Below are positions 32,801 through 43,300 of a DNA stretch of 64,000 nucleotides, piece by piece. The stretch covers positions 23,854,491 through 23,918,490 of the forward strand of contig CM063504.1 in assembly GCA_032207245.1 (NCBI GenBank). The letters run 5' to 3'. The notes under the pieces were generated by a model. The model searched no databases and had not been told where the DNA came from. It was given only the letters and a program-made list of their open reading frames with translations. Position 1 is the stretch's first letter; each line of letters begins with the position of its first letter. The translations under genes were made by a program, and so were the position numbers. The stretch comes from Pardosa pseudoannulata. Its lineage: Eukaryota; Arthropoda; Arachnida; Araneae; Lycosidae.

Positions 32801-33131
32801 AAGTAATATATATATAAAAAGACACTTATTCGCATAACTGCCTTTTAAATTTTTACATTAGAAACTAATTTTTTTATGTCAAAAAGAAGCTTGCATAGTT
32901 ATGAGCAATATATTTGAATTTAGAGCATAATAAGATATATTTTTTTTCAGTTTCTTAACAATTTTTAGATTTTCTATTATTTTAAAATTTCAAATACCAG
33001 TACATTTTTAGGTTTATAGAATTAAACATAATTTACTTTAATTTTATATAGATATTTAGTTTCTAACATATTTACTAGTTTTTTTGCCGGTAAGTAAATT
33101 TAAAGTCATTCATTTGGTGTATATTTTCTAA

Positions 33132-33906
33132 GTAGCATATAGCCCGTCATATAACGGGATGAGTAATTTTTTTAATTTTCCACAATTGTAAAGTACCTTA
33201 TGAGGCAGGTAAAAAAATGGTTTGTTTTTTGGCTGAGAATTATCTGGTAGTAGCTCAATAATTTGTTTATCATTACTGACCGCATGTTAGTCGCCAACTT
33301 TAATTTGTCCTGTCATATTACATGATAGGATGGACAGCAGAGGTTTTAATATTCACAGTGATTATTTAGCGGTATATATGAATGATGTCCAAAATTTGGG
33401 CAAACCGATTGCAAACCCTGTGGTTAGGTAAACACACACACACACACAAACGAACAAACTTCTTAATTTTAAAATATATATAACTTAAATGCTAGATATT
33501 TATTAGTTCTTGAAATAGACTCCCAGACTTTTATAAAAAAATTTGTTGTTAATACCGGCGATAAAATTTTCATTGCAACAAATCCATGATTCAATTTAAA
33601 ATTGTCACATGTATACCTAATCTATTATTTAATCCAAATATTAAAGAAAAGTATTTAAGTCATATCTAAGTTCAGTGATAAAGCGTACGAAAATAATGCA
33701 GACTATATTTAAATAATTTAAAATAAGAAAAGATTCAATGAGATGGTTAAAAGAATGACGTCATAATGCTAAAAATGTTACTTTCATCTACCTAACCCTA
33801 ACTCATCAAAAATCCAATATGGATGCTGTATCCATTCCAGGTCCAACCGCTTCATAAATTCGAGGACAGGCGGACAGATAACTTAGGCTGTTATTATATA
33901 GGGGAT
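33132..33906 (+). mobile_element. Dispersed element, copy 2, with swapped middle
   Basis: It has the same ends as copy 1: GTAGCATATAGCCCGTCAT and GAGGACAGGCGGACAGATAA plus TTATTATATAGGGGAT. The middle, about 33270-33540, is unrelated to copy 1 and contains GGGCAAACCGATTGCAAACC followed by a (CA)n tract and AACGAACAAACTTC. That arrangement is typical of the 3' untranslated region of RTE-like LINEs. The two copies therefore share termini but carry different internal modules. Confidence 0.7.
33431..33449. repeat. (CA)n microsatellite
   Basis: A short ACACACAC run inside the dispersed element. Confidence 0.85.
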
Positions 33907-35446
33907 TTATTTTAAAATATAAGTTCCTTGAAAAGACAAAAATAAAATAATATTTTACAGCTTTTTAAAGCTATATTATCTTTAACCTTGTAGAAAAAAA
34001 TATTTTAAACGGAGCTGCAGTTTACATTTATAATGAATCTAAAAATACTGTTATAATGAAGGAATCCCGAAAGGTACTATGCCAACTTAAAATGTTTTTT
34101 AACTTTTTTAACTTGTTGAAAATCTTTTCTTCGTAACAGAATTGTCTAGCTCCACATGGCAATGAGAAGGAACAGAAAGAATTCAACCCGAAATCTTTAT
34201 TCATTAGAAAATTATAAATTACAGACTCTAAACTCCAAAACTATGTTATGACTGACAAAGAAAGGATTACATCGAAAGCCGCAACTGGAGAAATGATCGT
34301 TGCAAAAATAAATGATTCGAGAAGAATTACTTAATGCAGAAGCTAAAAAGTGACGAAAAATTAACCCTCCTAGTGGAACACATCGAGGAAAAAAAGTCTC
34401 CAAAAATACGCTGAAGGTTTACTGCGTCAGTGGCTAAACCGTTCTATAATTTTTCCTTCACCCTTTGTAGACTAGAACGAAATACGAAACAATTAAATCG
34501 TAATAAAACTCAACAACTTTTATTGTTTTACACGAATAAAAATTAGAACGAAATAGTTTAAATGTGATTCTAGATAATTTTTATAGATTAATATTTTGTA
34601 CTGTTGATATCTTCGGTAAACTCTACCTTTACAAAAAATCGGGTAAAACGAAAAAACTGTATAGGTCTCTCCGTCTGCTTTATAATTGAACTCTCCACTA
34701 TGGAAAAAAGAAGATTGTAGCTATTCAATCTAAGCTTTCAAATAAAATTAATTTTACCCTATTATATTAAAAGGGGTTTCTAGGATGTAATGTAATTCCG
34801 AAACACGCTTTCATATAAAAACTAAAATTCTTAAAATCTTAAGTGGCATACTTCAGAGGAAAATAACGGAAGTTGTTAAAACTTTAGACAAAATTTTGCC
34901 ATAAATCACTTTAAGGTAAACCGGAAAAGATTAAAGTAAATTCAATTCAAGAAATAAATTGTTTGCTACCCTATGGCTTGCATTTATTTTTTGGCCTATT
35001 TCATTTACCCTAAGGACAAAAAATCATAGATGTGAGAATATGTAATCGTAAATCACTATGTGGCTCATAAAACCGACTTCATCTATTTTATATTGCAGCA
35101 AAGTTCAATCTCACTGCTGAAATTTGTAGCATGGGGTTGTATTTTATTTCTGTTCTCCAGTGTTACATAAAACGCACATTTTCCAATATAAAGAAATTGC
35201 AATGTTTTACCCTATTTCTTGTTAATTTTAGATTACAATTTATTGGAATTTTACTGGTAATGATTAACCTTTCTCGGTTTTATTTTTATTTTTTTTTCTT
35301 ATGCTGCTCCTTGTAGTTGCTATTTCATTAGGTCATGACAACAAAATATTTATTCATTCTTATAACAGTTTACGTTCGTTTTTCATAGGAAATGTTATAA
35401 ATGAATTAAATTTTTAGATAATGACTTGTTACTAGTGTAAGTAAAT
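33907..35446. other. Unique stretch; no gene recognised
   Basis: Frames at 34212-34403 (minus) and 35131-35316 (plus) are about 60 codons, without recognisable domains or supporting splice context. No repeats recognised. Confidence 0.5.
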
Positions 35447-36690
35447 TAAAGAAAAATCTTCGACTATTCTTATGACAACCATCATCCACTCCCCTTTGAT
35501 TTTCAAACCCTGAACTAATCAAGTGCTATTTGTTCAATAAATGAAAAAAATTTCATATCCTTATAAAATTTATTCATTTTTGTTTTTACTGAACTTTTAC
35601 ATTATTGATTTTATATTATGATAACTTTCCACTCCTTGATTTTTAATGAACTAATATAGCATGTGAATAAATAAAGTCTCGAATTTTTATGAACCATCTT
35701 ACTAATTTGATGTTTTACCTGAACTAATATAGCATGTGAATAAATGAAAAAAAGTCTTCGACTATCCTTATGACAACCATCATCCACTACACTTTGATTT
35801 TCAAACCCTGAACTAATATAGCATGTGAATAAATGAAAAAAAGTCTTCGACTATCCTTATGACAACCATCTTCCACTACACTTTGATGTTTTAACCCTGA
35901 ACTAATATAGCATGTGAATAAATGTAAAGTCTTCAACTATCCTTATGACAACCATCTTCCACTACACTTTGATGTTTTAACCCTGAACTAATATAGCATG
36001 TGAATAAATGAAAAAAAGTCTTCGACTATTCTTATGACAACCATCATCCACTCCCCTTTGATTTTCAAACCCTGAACTAATATAGCATGTGAATAAATGA
36101 AAAAAAGTCTTCGACTATCCTTATGACAACCATCTTCCACTACACTTTGATTTTCTAACCCTGAACTAATATAGCATGTGAATAAATGTAAAGTCTTCAA
36201 CTATCCTTATGACAACCATCTTCCACTACCATTTGATGTTTTAACTCTGAACTAATATAGCATGTGAATAAATGGAAAGTCTTCAACTACCCTTATGATA
36301 ACCATCTTCCACTACCATATGATATTTTAACCCTGAACTAATATCGCATGTGAATAAATGGAAAGTCATCGACTATCCTTATGACAACCATCTTCTACTA
36401 CCATTTGATGTTTTAACTCTGAACTAATATAGCATGTGAATAAATGGAAAGTCTTCAACAATCCTTATGACAACCATCTTCCACTATACTTTGATGTTTT
36501 AACCCTGAATTAATATAATATGTGAATAAATGGAAAGTCTTCGATTATCCTCATGACAACAATCTTAGACTACCCTTTGATTTTCTAACCTTGAACTACT
36601 ATAACATGTGAATTAATGATAAATCTTTGACTATCCTTATGACAACCATATTCCACTACCCTTTGATGTTCCAACCCTGAACTAATAACA
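35447..36690. repeat. Minisatellite, 86/89-bp units
   Basis: About 13 tandem units (GAACTAATATAGCATGTG...AAGTCTTCGACTATCC...TTATGACAACCATC...CCACTAC...TTTGAT...TTTAACCCT). The GCATGTGAA marker falls at 35659, 35732, 35821, 35910, 35996, 36085, 36174, 36260, 36346 and 36432, with variants near 36518 and 36604. Spacings are 89 or 86 bp, set by a 3-bp indel in the A-run before AGTCTTC, and the order 89-89-86 occurs twice. The left end (35447-35640) is degenerate. The 70-codon minus frame inside is a repeat artefact. Confidence 0.94.
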
Positions 36691-36718
36691 CACTCTTTTT
36701 CTTTATATACTAAACCCG

Positions 36719-36732
36719 AGATCTCGAGATCT
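36719..36732. other. 14-bp perfect palindrome AGATCTCGAGATCT
   Basis: It is perfectly self-complementary without a spacer and lies just past the end of the minisatellite. No function is evident. Confidence 0.7.
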
Positions 36733-36739
36733 TTATACA

Positions 36740-38230
36740 GAGACTATCCAAGTTTTTTTTGGGTTTGTTTGTTTTTGATGCGAAAAAATAATCAATTTAT
36801 AAAATTATTTTTTTAACTTTTGTATGTAATCATCATTCAGAGTTATATATTTCTCCGAGAATTTCCTGCATTTTCAAAAGCCGTTACTATATAATCGCAC
36901 TGAAAATTTGTCTTCTCTATACTACAAGTTACTTTAATCTATCGCTTTTCGAAACCAAACAAATCAACATTAATAAATGTAATTTATGACATTATGTACA
37001 TAAGTATAAATTAATATATTGATTACATTTTCCCCACATGATATCTAGATTATTTCTTAGTAATAATTAAAACTTTACGATACCCCGACTCAGACCTTCA
37101 GATAACATTCAATATTTAATGAACACGATACTTCAAATAACGCCCCTCATATTCCTTTTAATCAAATCTTTCCTCTCTTTAAACAGACTTATGTCCAAAT
37201 TAATACTCGAACAAGTCACGTTTAACTTAAGACTAATAAGAATCTCGTCTTAAATTGATTTTACATAATCACAAATTTAATTATCCAACCAGGGTGAAAT
37301 TTATGACATTCAAAATGGCTAATTATTCTATTTTAAGAGTATAATACATTAAAAGAAAGTAATCGAGCAAAAACGCTTAAATTTCCTCTAAATGTAATTA
37401 GCTTGACAAATATATATTACCTGTAAAAATGGAATCTTATACTAAATATAGATCATAAAAATGGAATTATTCGGTGACCAATATGTTAAACGGAAATTAA
37501 AATGTATAACATTATATTAACTAGTTAAAAGAAAATTCTGTATAATTTTACTTTAATCTATGACACATCTGATTTAGTTTTTTCTTCGCGTCCAATGACA
37601 GACTAAAGGCTTGTAATATGTTTAGTTCACTCACGTGATATCTAGATCTAATCTATTCCACTGTTGATGACTCTTATTTCAGTTCTAAACTAGTTACGAA
37701 AGGATTGTATGTTAATTCTTCAATCGTTTTTCCTGTTTAATTTAATAATTTCTAGTGTGAAAAAAAACTTTTGGAGCTTTCATGTTTTTTTCATTACCTT
37801 ATCAACAAGTTAGATATAACCATTATTCATTTAAACCGCCCATTATTCTTATATTTTTATTCATATTCTCCGCATTATATGTAAATACTCATGCCCTTGA
37901 AATTAACATTCTATTCCATTCCACATTTTGAAAATATTTATCTCCAACATGATCTTTTTCAGACTTTGTCATCGATCAACGCTCAAGCTGTTTTAAAATA
38001 CTCAAAATCCTATTTTTTGTCAGTCTTTTTGAATGAAGATCATATCTGTTAAATTCAAATTCTGAATTAGAAAATAAGGAACTGCACAATTAACATTAAA
38101 TGAACTAAAAACTCATTTTAAGTCATTTTATTTTTAAACTTTTTCACCACTGATGAATCATAAGCGATTTTTGATATGCAAATAATAATTAAAATTCATA
38201 AATTCTACTTCAAGTTGTCAGTGTAATCAC
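36740..38230. other. Unique AT-rich stretch; nothing recognised
   Basis: No open frame of note, repeat or RNA structure. AT-rich with scattered TTTAATC/GATATCTAG sequences. Confidence 0.5.
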
Positions 38231-38235
38231 TCTTA

Positions 38236-38690
38236 ACACTCAACCGTCCGGTCCAGTAAAAATACCAGTTTATACTGCAACAGTATTAACGTAAAATCCC
38301 AGTTGCGTATGTATTAATGCCAGTTTATACTTTGTTGTAGATTAAAGCTAGTTCTATGTTAGTAATCATAAAAATTACCAATTTTTATCTGTATATATTT
38401 GTTAATCAGTAGTAGATATCATAAAACGATTATGAAAAATTCTTCTTGTGAGAAAAATAATATATTAATTATTAATCACAACGCTAGAAAAATTACGCAT
38501 GTATTTGAAAAACGATTCATTTTTCTTTCTTTCCTTGAAAAATTATTGAAAAGGACAAATTTTTATTCACTGGTACTCATAAGCAGTGAACAGTATGGGC
38601 TGCATTCAAAACAAAAGAAAATCTCCTCAGTTTCATAAGTAAATTTTGCAGTATTCTATTGAATAAAGGCTAATGGTTTGAGTGTACCAC
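38236..38690. mobile_element. Possible TIR element, decayed
   Basis: The left end TTAACACTCAACCGTCCGG is mirrored by GGTTTGAGTGTACC at the right. Read inward from each end, CACTCAA(A)CC and then (T/A)ATACTGCA match. The left TTAA is not conserved at the right (TACC). The layout would suit an old piggyBac-like MITE of about 450 bp, but evidence is thin. Inside, CCAGTTTATACT is directly repeated (about 38265 and 38321). Confidence 0.25.
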
Positions 38691-38954
38691 ACATCACAAA
38701 AAATATTTCCTGAAATTATACCTGAATAGATAATTATACCTTAGTTTAGAGTTATAGTAGCATTAATTGTTATTTTAGTAACAATAAAATAATGGTAAAA
38801 AGCAATTTCTTATGACAGTTTATTTTATTTCCCTGATACTTTATAAATACTATTTCGATACTACTCTACTTTGATAACAACTTGAACTACTTCGTGTCAT
38901 TTTGAATAAAATAAACACACATAAATGTTTAAAATAACTAAAAAGTATCTTCAA

Positions 38955-39580
38955 CAGTCAGGTAAATCAAAAAGACATCAATTGTATTATATTTCATCAA
39001 AAAATATTGATGATAACTGAAAATTTATAACAGAATTCAAGATTCACTTCCTTTACAGCCAATTTAGAAAATAATGTCGAAAGCCAACGAAGTTTTTCTC
39101 ATACAGTCAGGTAAATCAATTATATTGATTTCATCAACTATATTATATTTCATCAAAAAATATTGATGATAACTGAAAAGTCATAAAAGAATTCGTGATT
39201 CACTTCCTTTTACAGCAAATTTACGAAAAAAATGTCGAACGCCAACGAAGTTTTTATCATACAGTCAGGTAAATCAATTATATTTATTTCATCAATTACA
39301 TTATATTTCATCAAAAAATATTGAAGATAACTGAAAATTTATAAGAGAATTCATGATTCACTTCCTTTTACAGCAAATTTAGGAAATAATGTCGAACGCC
39401 AACGAAGCTTTTCTCATACAGTCAGGTAAATCAATTATATTGATTTCATCAATTATATTATATTTCATCAAACAATATTGATGATAACTGAAAAGTCATA
39501 AAAGAATTCATGATTCACTTCCTTTTACAGCAAATTTACGAAATAATGTCAAACGTCAACGAAGTTTTTCTCATACAATC
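38955..39580. repeat. Tandem array, four ~157-bp units
   Basis: ACAGTCAGGTAAATCAA marks units at 38955, 39104, 39262 and 39419, and a last unit end at 39576; spacings are 149, 158, 157 and 157 bp. Each unit contains TTATATTTCATCAAA(A/C)AATATTG, GATAACTGAAAA, AGAATTC(A/G)(A/T)GATTCACTTCC, TTTACAGC(A)AATTTA and AATGTCGAA(A/C)GCCAACGAAG. The first unit lacks a short TATATTGATTTCATC segment. Confidence 0.94.
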
Positions 39581-41830
39581 ACTACATAGATAATGTGGTA
39601 TACATTTTGTTACAAAAGATTGCGTGTTCAACTAAGTATGGTAAGTTAACAATTGAACCTAAAACATTATTTTTCTTTATATCATTGTTACTAACTTTAA
39701 AAAAATAAAGTATGAGTTTTAGTTTTCAATGTAATTAATTGTTGATATTTTACTTGCAAAAGATTCATAATAAATATAAAGTTAACAAAATATTTTAAAA
39801 AATGTTCTAAACCTGAAGTGGTCAATTTTTATGCACAACGTTGTTAAGAAAGAGGGCAACAATAAAAAAAATATTACTTGAATACAAAGTTCTAAAGCTG
39901 AAGGCTGTGCGCAAAGATGTTAATATTTTTAATCCCTTGCATATTTAACCCTTAATTTGGCATATTAAACCCTTAAGTCCGCTACAACGAACATGTCAAC
40001 TACACCGGACATGTATAGTTATAACTACTATATAACATAATTGTCAGTGTTCACAACAGCGGACATTAATTATCTCAAAAATGGAAAAGGATATATATTG
40101 TTTATTTTACAGAGATCCTAATGTCTATACAGACACGGAAAAATAACAGAAATTAAAAAATATTTGAAAAAACATCTTGTCAAATTAAGGCTTAACGCCA
40201 TAAAAAATCCCTAAATATGTGACTTTTATTATCTAAAGCCTTAAATAGAATATAAACAGTTTAAAAGGGTTTTTAGTTCATGCTCCCACGGGGACATATT
40301 GGGATCAAATATTTTTACTCTGTGAACTTATAGTAACCTAAATATAATCCATCCTTAACAATTGTTGAGAGCTGATAAATGTGAGTTTTAGTATTTTTAA
40401 AATTGTTTGCTGTTCTATATTCGAAATTGCTATAAATGACTGGTTTAAATATCAAATAATACGTCTATGGAAGAAAAAAAATAAAAGTAGTTTTCATTTG
40501 TCAGTGCCTTTCATTAGAAAAAAGAAACAAAGCGATTATTCTACTTTTAGATCCCATAAAGAATTAACTGCTTATATCATCTCACAACAACGAAATTTGA
40601 CGTGCTTTCTGCACATATATTTTTGTTTGATTTATTAGTATTTTCAAAATGCCTTAAATTAGAAGAGCTATTAAGCTATTTTAGAAATAAATCTTCAACA
40701 AGAGCTAAAAAAAAGTTTCAGGGAGAACCATACCCACGAACCTTATTTTTTAGACCGCCCCCCTATCTAGGAAGTCTACTGGCCATCCATCAATGTCCAC
40801 TGCAACCAGGATCTATATCCTTCCTAATAATTTTCCTGTAAATCTGGGGTATGTTAAACTAATTAATATAGAAATGGGTGGTATTCCACAAAAACTACAG
40901 ATGATGAAGAGAAGTTATTTGTATGAGGAACTAATTAGATAGGATAAGAAAGGAAACTTTCGTAGAAAATACACGAATTCATTTTTCCTATATTTAAAGA
41001 TTCAAATATTAAAATAAATTTTCAGACTATTTACGGCCTATTTCAACATCTTTGTGCTTTATTGAACTTTAACTGTTCAAGTCAAAAATTATTATTTATT
41101 GCTATTGAAATAAATTTATAGGATTTTGCTATTTTATAGTAATATTTTTTAGTTTCCTAAAGAATAAAAAATAGGTCTATTTTTGCATTTTGATTTGTAT
41201 TTTAGTAACACATCTCTGAATAATACTAAAAAAAAATAACCTACTTACATTCATATTTCCTGTAAGACAATGACTGAAGAATATGAAGTAAAATTTAAAT
41301 TCTAGTATCAAATTGATGCTAAAAATTGCTTTTATAAAAAAAACTCAAACTACTTTAAGGTATCTAATATTTTATTATGTTTTAAATTAAAAATTCATAA
41401 AAATATAAGTTTAAAAATTTTTGAGTCGTAATACCAAAATTGAGTTCATCAGAAATTGAAAATATTAAATTTTAAAAGATTAAAGAATTTTAAATTTTTG
41501 AGTATTTAAAACATTTAAATAAATTACTTTTCTACAATTAATCATCAATATACAAAACACTGAACGTGAGTATACTATATTAGTTGCTTCGTGTTCAGTT
41601 CTCCATATGGGTATCCATGTATCGTTGTCTTTTGAAAACATTTTTGAGGGTTCTGTTAGTTTCAGTTATATTATGATACATAAATTAATCTACAAAAAGC
41701 AATATTTGGCGATTTTTCCTTGTACTCAACTAACAGAAAAGGTTAAAGGCTACCCGTTTTTTTATATTATAAATTAATTTAACTCCCATGATGCTTTTGA
41801 TAAAACGAGATCAAAGGTGCAGTCCATAAT
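39581..41830. other. Mostly unique stretch; no gene recognised
   Basis: Two overlapping plus frames (40381-40638, 85 codons; 40602-40841, 79 codons) have no recognised domain. The segment 40715-40850 is locally less AT-rich (CCACGAACC, GACCGCCCCCCTATCTAGG, CATCAATGTCCACTGC) and could be a decayed coding or mobile-element fragment; I cannot assign it. The inverted-repeat structure at 39972-40068 is listed separately. Confidence 0.45.
39972..40068. mobile_element. 97-bp TTAA-flanked inverted-repeat structure
   Basis: TTAAGTCCGCTACAACGAAC on the left is mirrored on the right by TGTTCACAACAGCGGACATTAA. Read inward, both show GTCCGCT, a short variable block and GAACA. The centre contains CCGGACATG and GTATAGTTATAACTACTATA, itself a near-palindrome. 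It resembles a miniature transposon with termini like those of pogo/Tigger-type elements (TCCGCT...CGAAC), though the flanking TTAA is unlike the TA of that group. Confidence 0.4.
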
Positions 41831-41971
41831 AGGTCTACGGTCTACTGTTTTTGCAACACGCCACCTACAGCTTAAAGCCGATTAACGGCTACGAAATCCA
41901 TGCCACAGTGGGACTCGAACCCACGAACTCCGGCACCGATCAGCACCCTAACCAATCGGCCATCGTTCGGC
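41831..41971 (-). mobile_element. SINE copy with internal deletion
   Basis: On the plus strand it runs from GGTCTACGGTCTACTG through GCAACACG and CTACAGCTTAAAGCCGATT to GGGACTCGAACCCACG (intact B-box complement) and CAATCGGCCATCGTTCGGC (A-box complement). The segment between CACGAGGGC and the CCTACAGC block is shortened compared with 50322-50501, and the CCAAA tail is absent. The tRNA-like head is well conserved. Confidence 0.88.
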
Positions 41972-42478
41972 ATGACATCTGGGAGACGTCAATCATCTCA
42001 TGTGCCAATGTAGACATGTGTAGACTTATGTAGACCTGTGTGCTAATGTTTTTGAGGCCTCCGAGACGTCAAAAACTGTCTCTGTCAGACATCATGCAGC
42101 ATATTAAATGATTTAATTACTTAACTCGTGCTTAGATTCTGTTTTAATTTGAATATTCAAGATGCCACGTGTCCTTAAAAATATAAAAAACGAAACAGCA
42201 TAGAATTTTTTTTTAATTAAGTTTCTCTACCTATCCGAAAATGCTTTGAAATATTTCATACTTTCCAGAAATACTAATTTATTTTATGTTATTACTTCAT
42301 TAATGTTTATTAACATCATATATGAACCTCATTAAATATTACATAGCATTGCAAATTTAAAAATAAAATATTCCGTGTCTAAGCCTACATATAATTTTTA
42401 AGTTGATCTACATTTAAATAGTATTTTTCAGGTGCATCAAATTCCGTTTTAATTGTATGTCAAAAAGTTAGGCTTCAC

Positions 42479-42491
42479 GAAAATGGGAAAG
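42479..42491. repeat. SINE target-site duplication, left
   Basis: GAAAATGGGAAAG, repeated perfectly at 42631-42643. Confidence 0.85.
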
Positions 42492-42630
42492 GTTTGCTTT
42501 GGTTTTCTTTGGAATGCTACGGTCTACTGTTTTGTTCAAGAGGGCTAATGAGACAAGGAACTATTGATTAAAGAAGATTCTAAACGGCTATGAACAACCA
42601 TGCCAACCGCGGGATTCTAACCCGCGAATT
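42492..42630 (-). mobile_element. 5'-truncated SINE with perfect 13-bp TSD
   Basis: It lies on the minus strand. Its tail and body are present (GGTTTGCTTTGG, CTACGGTCTACTG, GAGGGCTAATGAGAC, ATTCTAAACGGCTATGAAC) up to GGGATTCTAACCCGCG at the B box. There it stops, without the A-box head. Perfect 13-bp direct repeats flank the shortened element, so the truncation happened at insertion (incomplete reverse transcription) and not later. It lacks the A box and could not be transcribed efficiently. Confidence 0.88.
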
Positions 42631-42649
42631 GAAAATGGGAAAGAATAAG

Positions 42650-43120
42650 GAGATCAGAATTTGGCGATGCTACCTGAGCTTCAATTTAAGTAGTCAGTTT
42701 TTTTCAATTTTCATCCTACTACGTTTTTAAATAAACTTTTATCATTATTTATAACAATGTAAAACCATTTCAAATAGCGTTTGAAATCAAGGGGTAAATA
42801 AATTGTTTCGATAGCTTTGTACCGGTGCAGCATTCTATTATGTCCGTTTGGACATCTAGGAGCAATATTCCATAAACACGAGTGCTTCTGTGATCTTACG
42901 AGAATCGTAAAGTTCGAAACGTTTTGATAGGTCTCACAAGCTTGTTCATATTGTCAGTGGCCAGTTAACTGGTTTACTGGCTGTCATAAATTTCATCTCA
43001 GATGGACTCTGTGACAATATAAGAGTCACAATCTTCGGGTCCACTTCTATAGGTTTTAAAATATGACGGTACAATGACATATATCATAGTAAAGCAATTG
43101 AGAGATCGCCCCGAAGGAAG
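42650..43120. other. Unique, less AT-rich stretch with small palindromes
   Basis: It contains ATGTCCGTTTGGACAT (42839-42854), CCAGTTAACTGG (42960-42971) and GTGACAATATAAGAGTCAC (43011-43029), all short perfect or near-perfect dyads. No open frame. The block leads directly into the promoter-like sequence at 43121. Confidence 0.4.
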
Positions 43121-43194
43121 TCTATATATACAATGAGCAGTCAGAATTATGCTAATTCCAGCTGCAGAGTCCTACATAAGTTGCTTGTAAGTAA
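43121..43194 (+). promoter_or_regulatory. Core-promoter-like block followed by a splice donor
   Basis: CTATATATAC (TATA-box-like, about 43122) is followed about 25 bp later by GCAGTCAGAATT, an arthropod-type initiator-like CA context. After about 45 bp comes TTGTAAGTAAAC, a good 5' splice-site match (GTAAGT, about 43188). The layout would suit a short, mostly untranslated first exon of a gene whose coding exons lie outside this window. The only ATG in between opens a 13-codon frame. This is pattern matching in AT-rich DNA, where TATA-like strings are common, so confidence is low. Confidence 0.2.
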
Positions 43195-43300
43195 ACGTTT
43201 AGCCATGAGCGGAATTAATTGTTATCCTATTCCGTGCAAAACTATACGTTAAGTTTATCTTGTTTTGCTGTATTTTGTGAGTGCATCGTTCATTAAAAGT

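Larger units (their letters stand above)
30494..32955. repeat. Four-unit tandem array, each unit with a (TA)n tract
   Basis: Units start at GC(C/A)TGCATTATAA or the equivalent: 30494, 30867, 31211 and 31738. Each has AGCCTATTTTTGATTCACTAT, TTTTTCCTGGATA(A/C)TTAAGAAGGAT, AACTGTGTTAGTT, a (TA)n tract, AAGTAATATATATA...AAAAGACAC, AGAAACTAATTTTTTA, AGAAGCTTGCATAG and TAAT(A)AGGTATTTT...TTTCAGTTT. Unit lengths vary mainly through the (TA)n tract. Unit 4 is split by a hAT-like insertion (31751-32589). Because the microsatellite sits at the same place in every unit, it existed before the tandem amplification. Confidence 0.92.

Noticed and set aside
35988..36200. 70-codon minus frame with an internal peptide repeat
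   Set aside because: The peptide repeat simply mirrors the 86/89-bp minisatellite, and the 89/86 alternation does not extend to a real gene.
42839..42971. Short palindromes ATGTCCGTTTGGACAT and CCAGTTAACTGG as transposon ends
   Set aside because: They are single local dyads with no paired partner or target duplication. Short dyads like these are expected by chance in a window this size.
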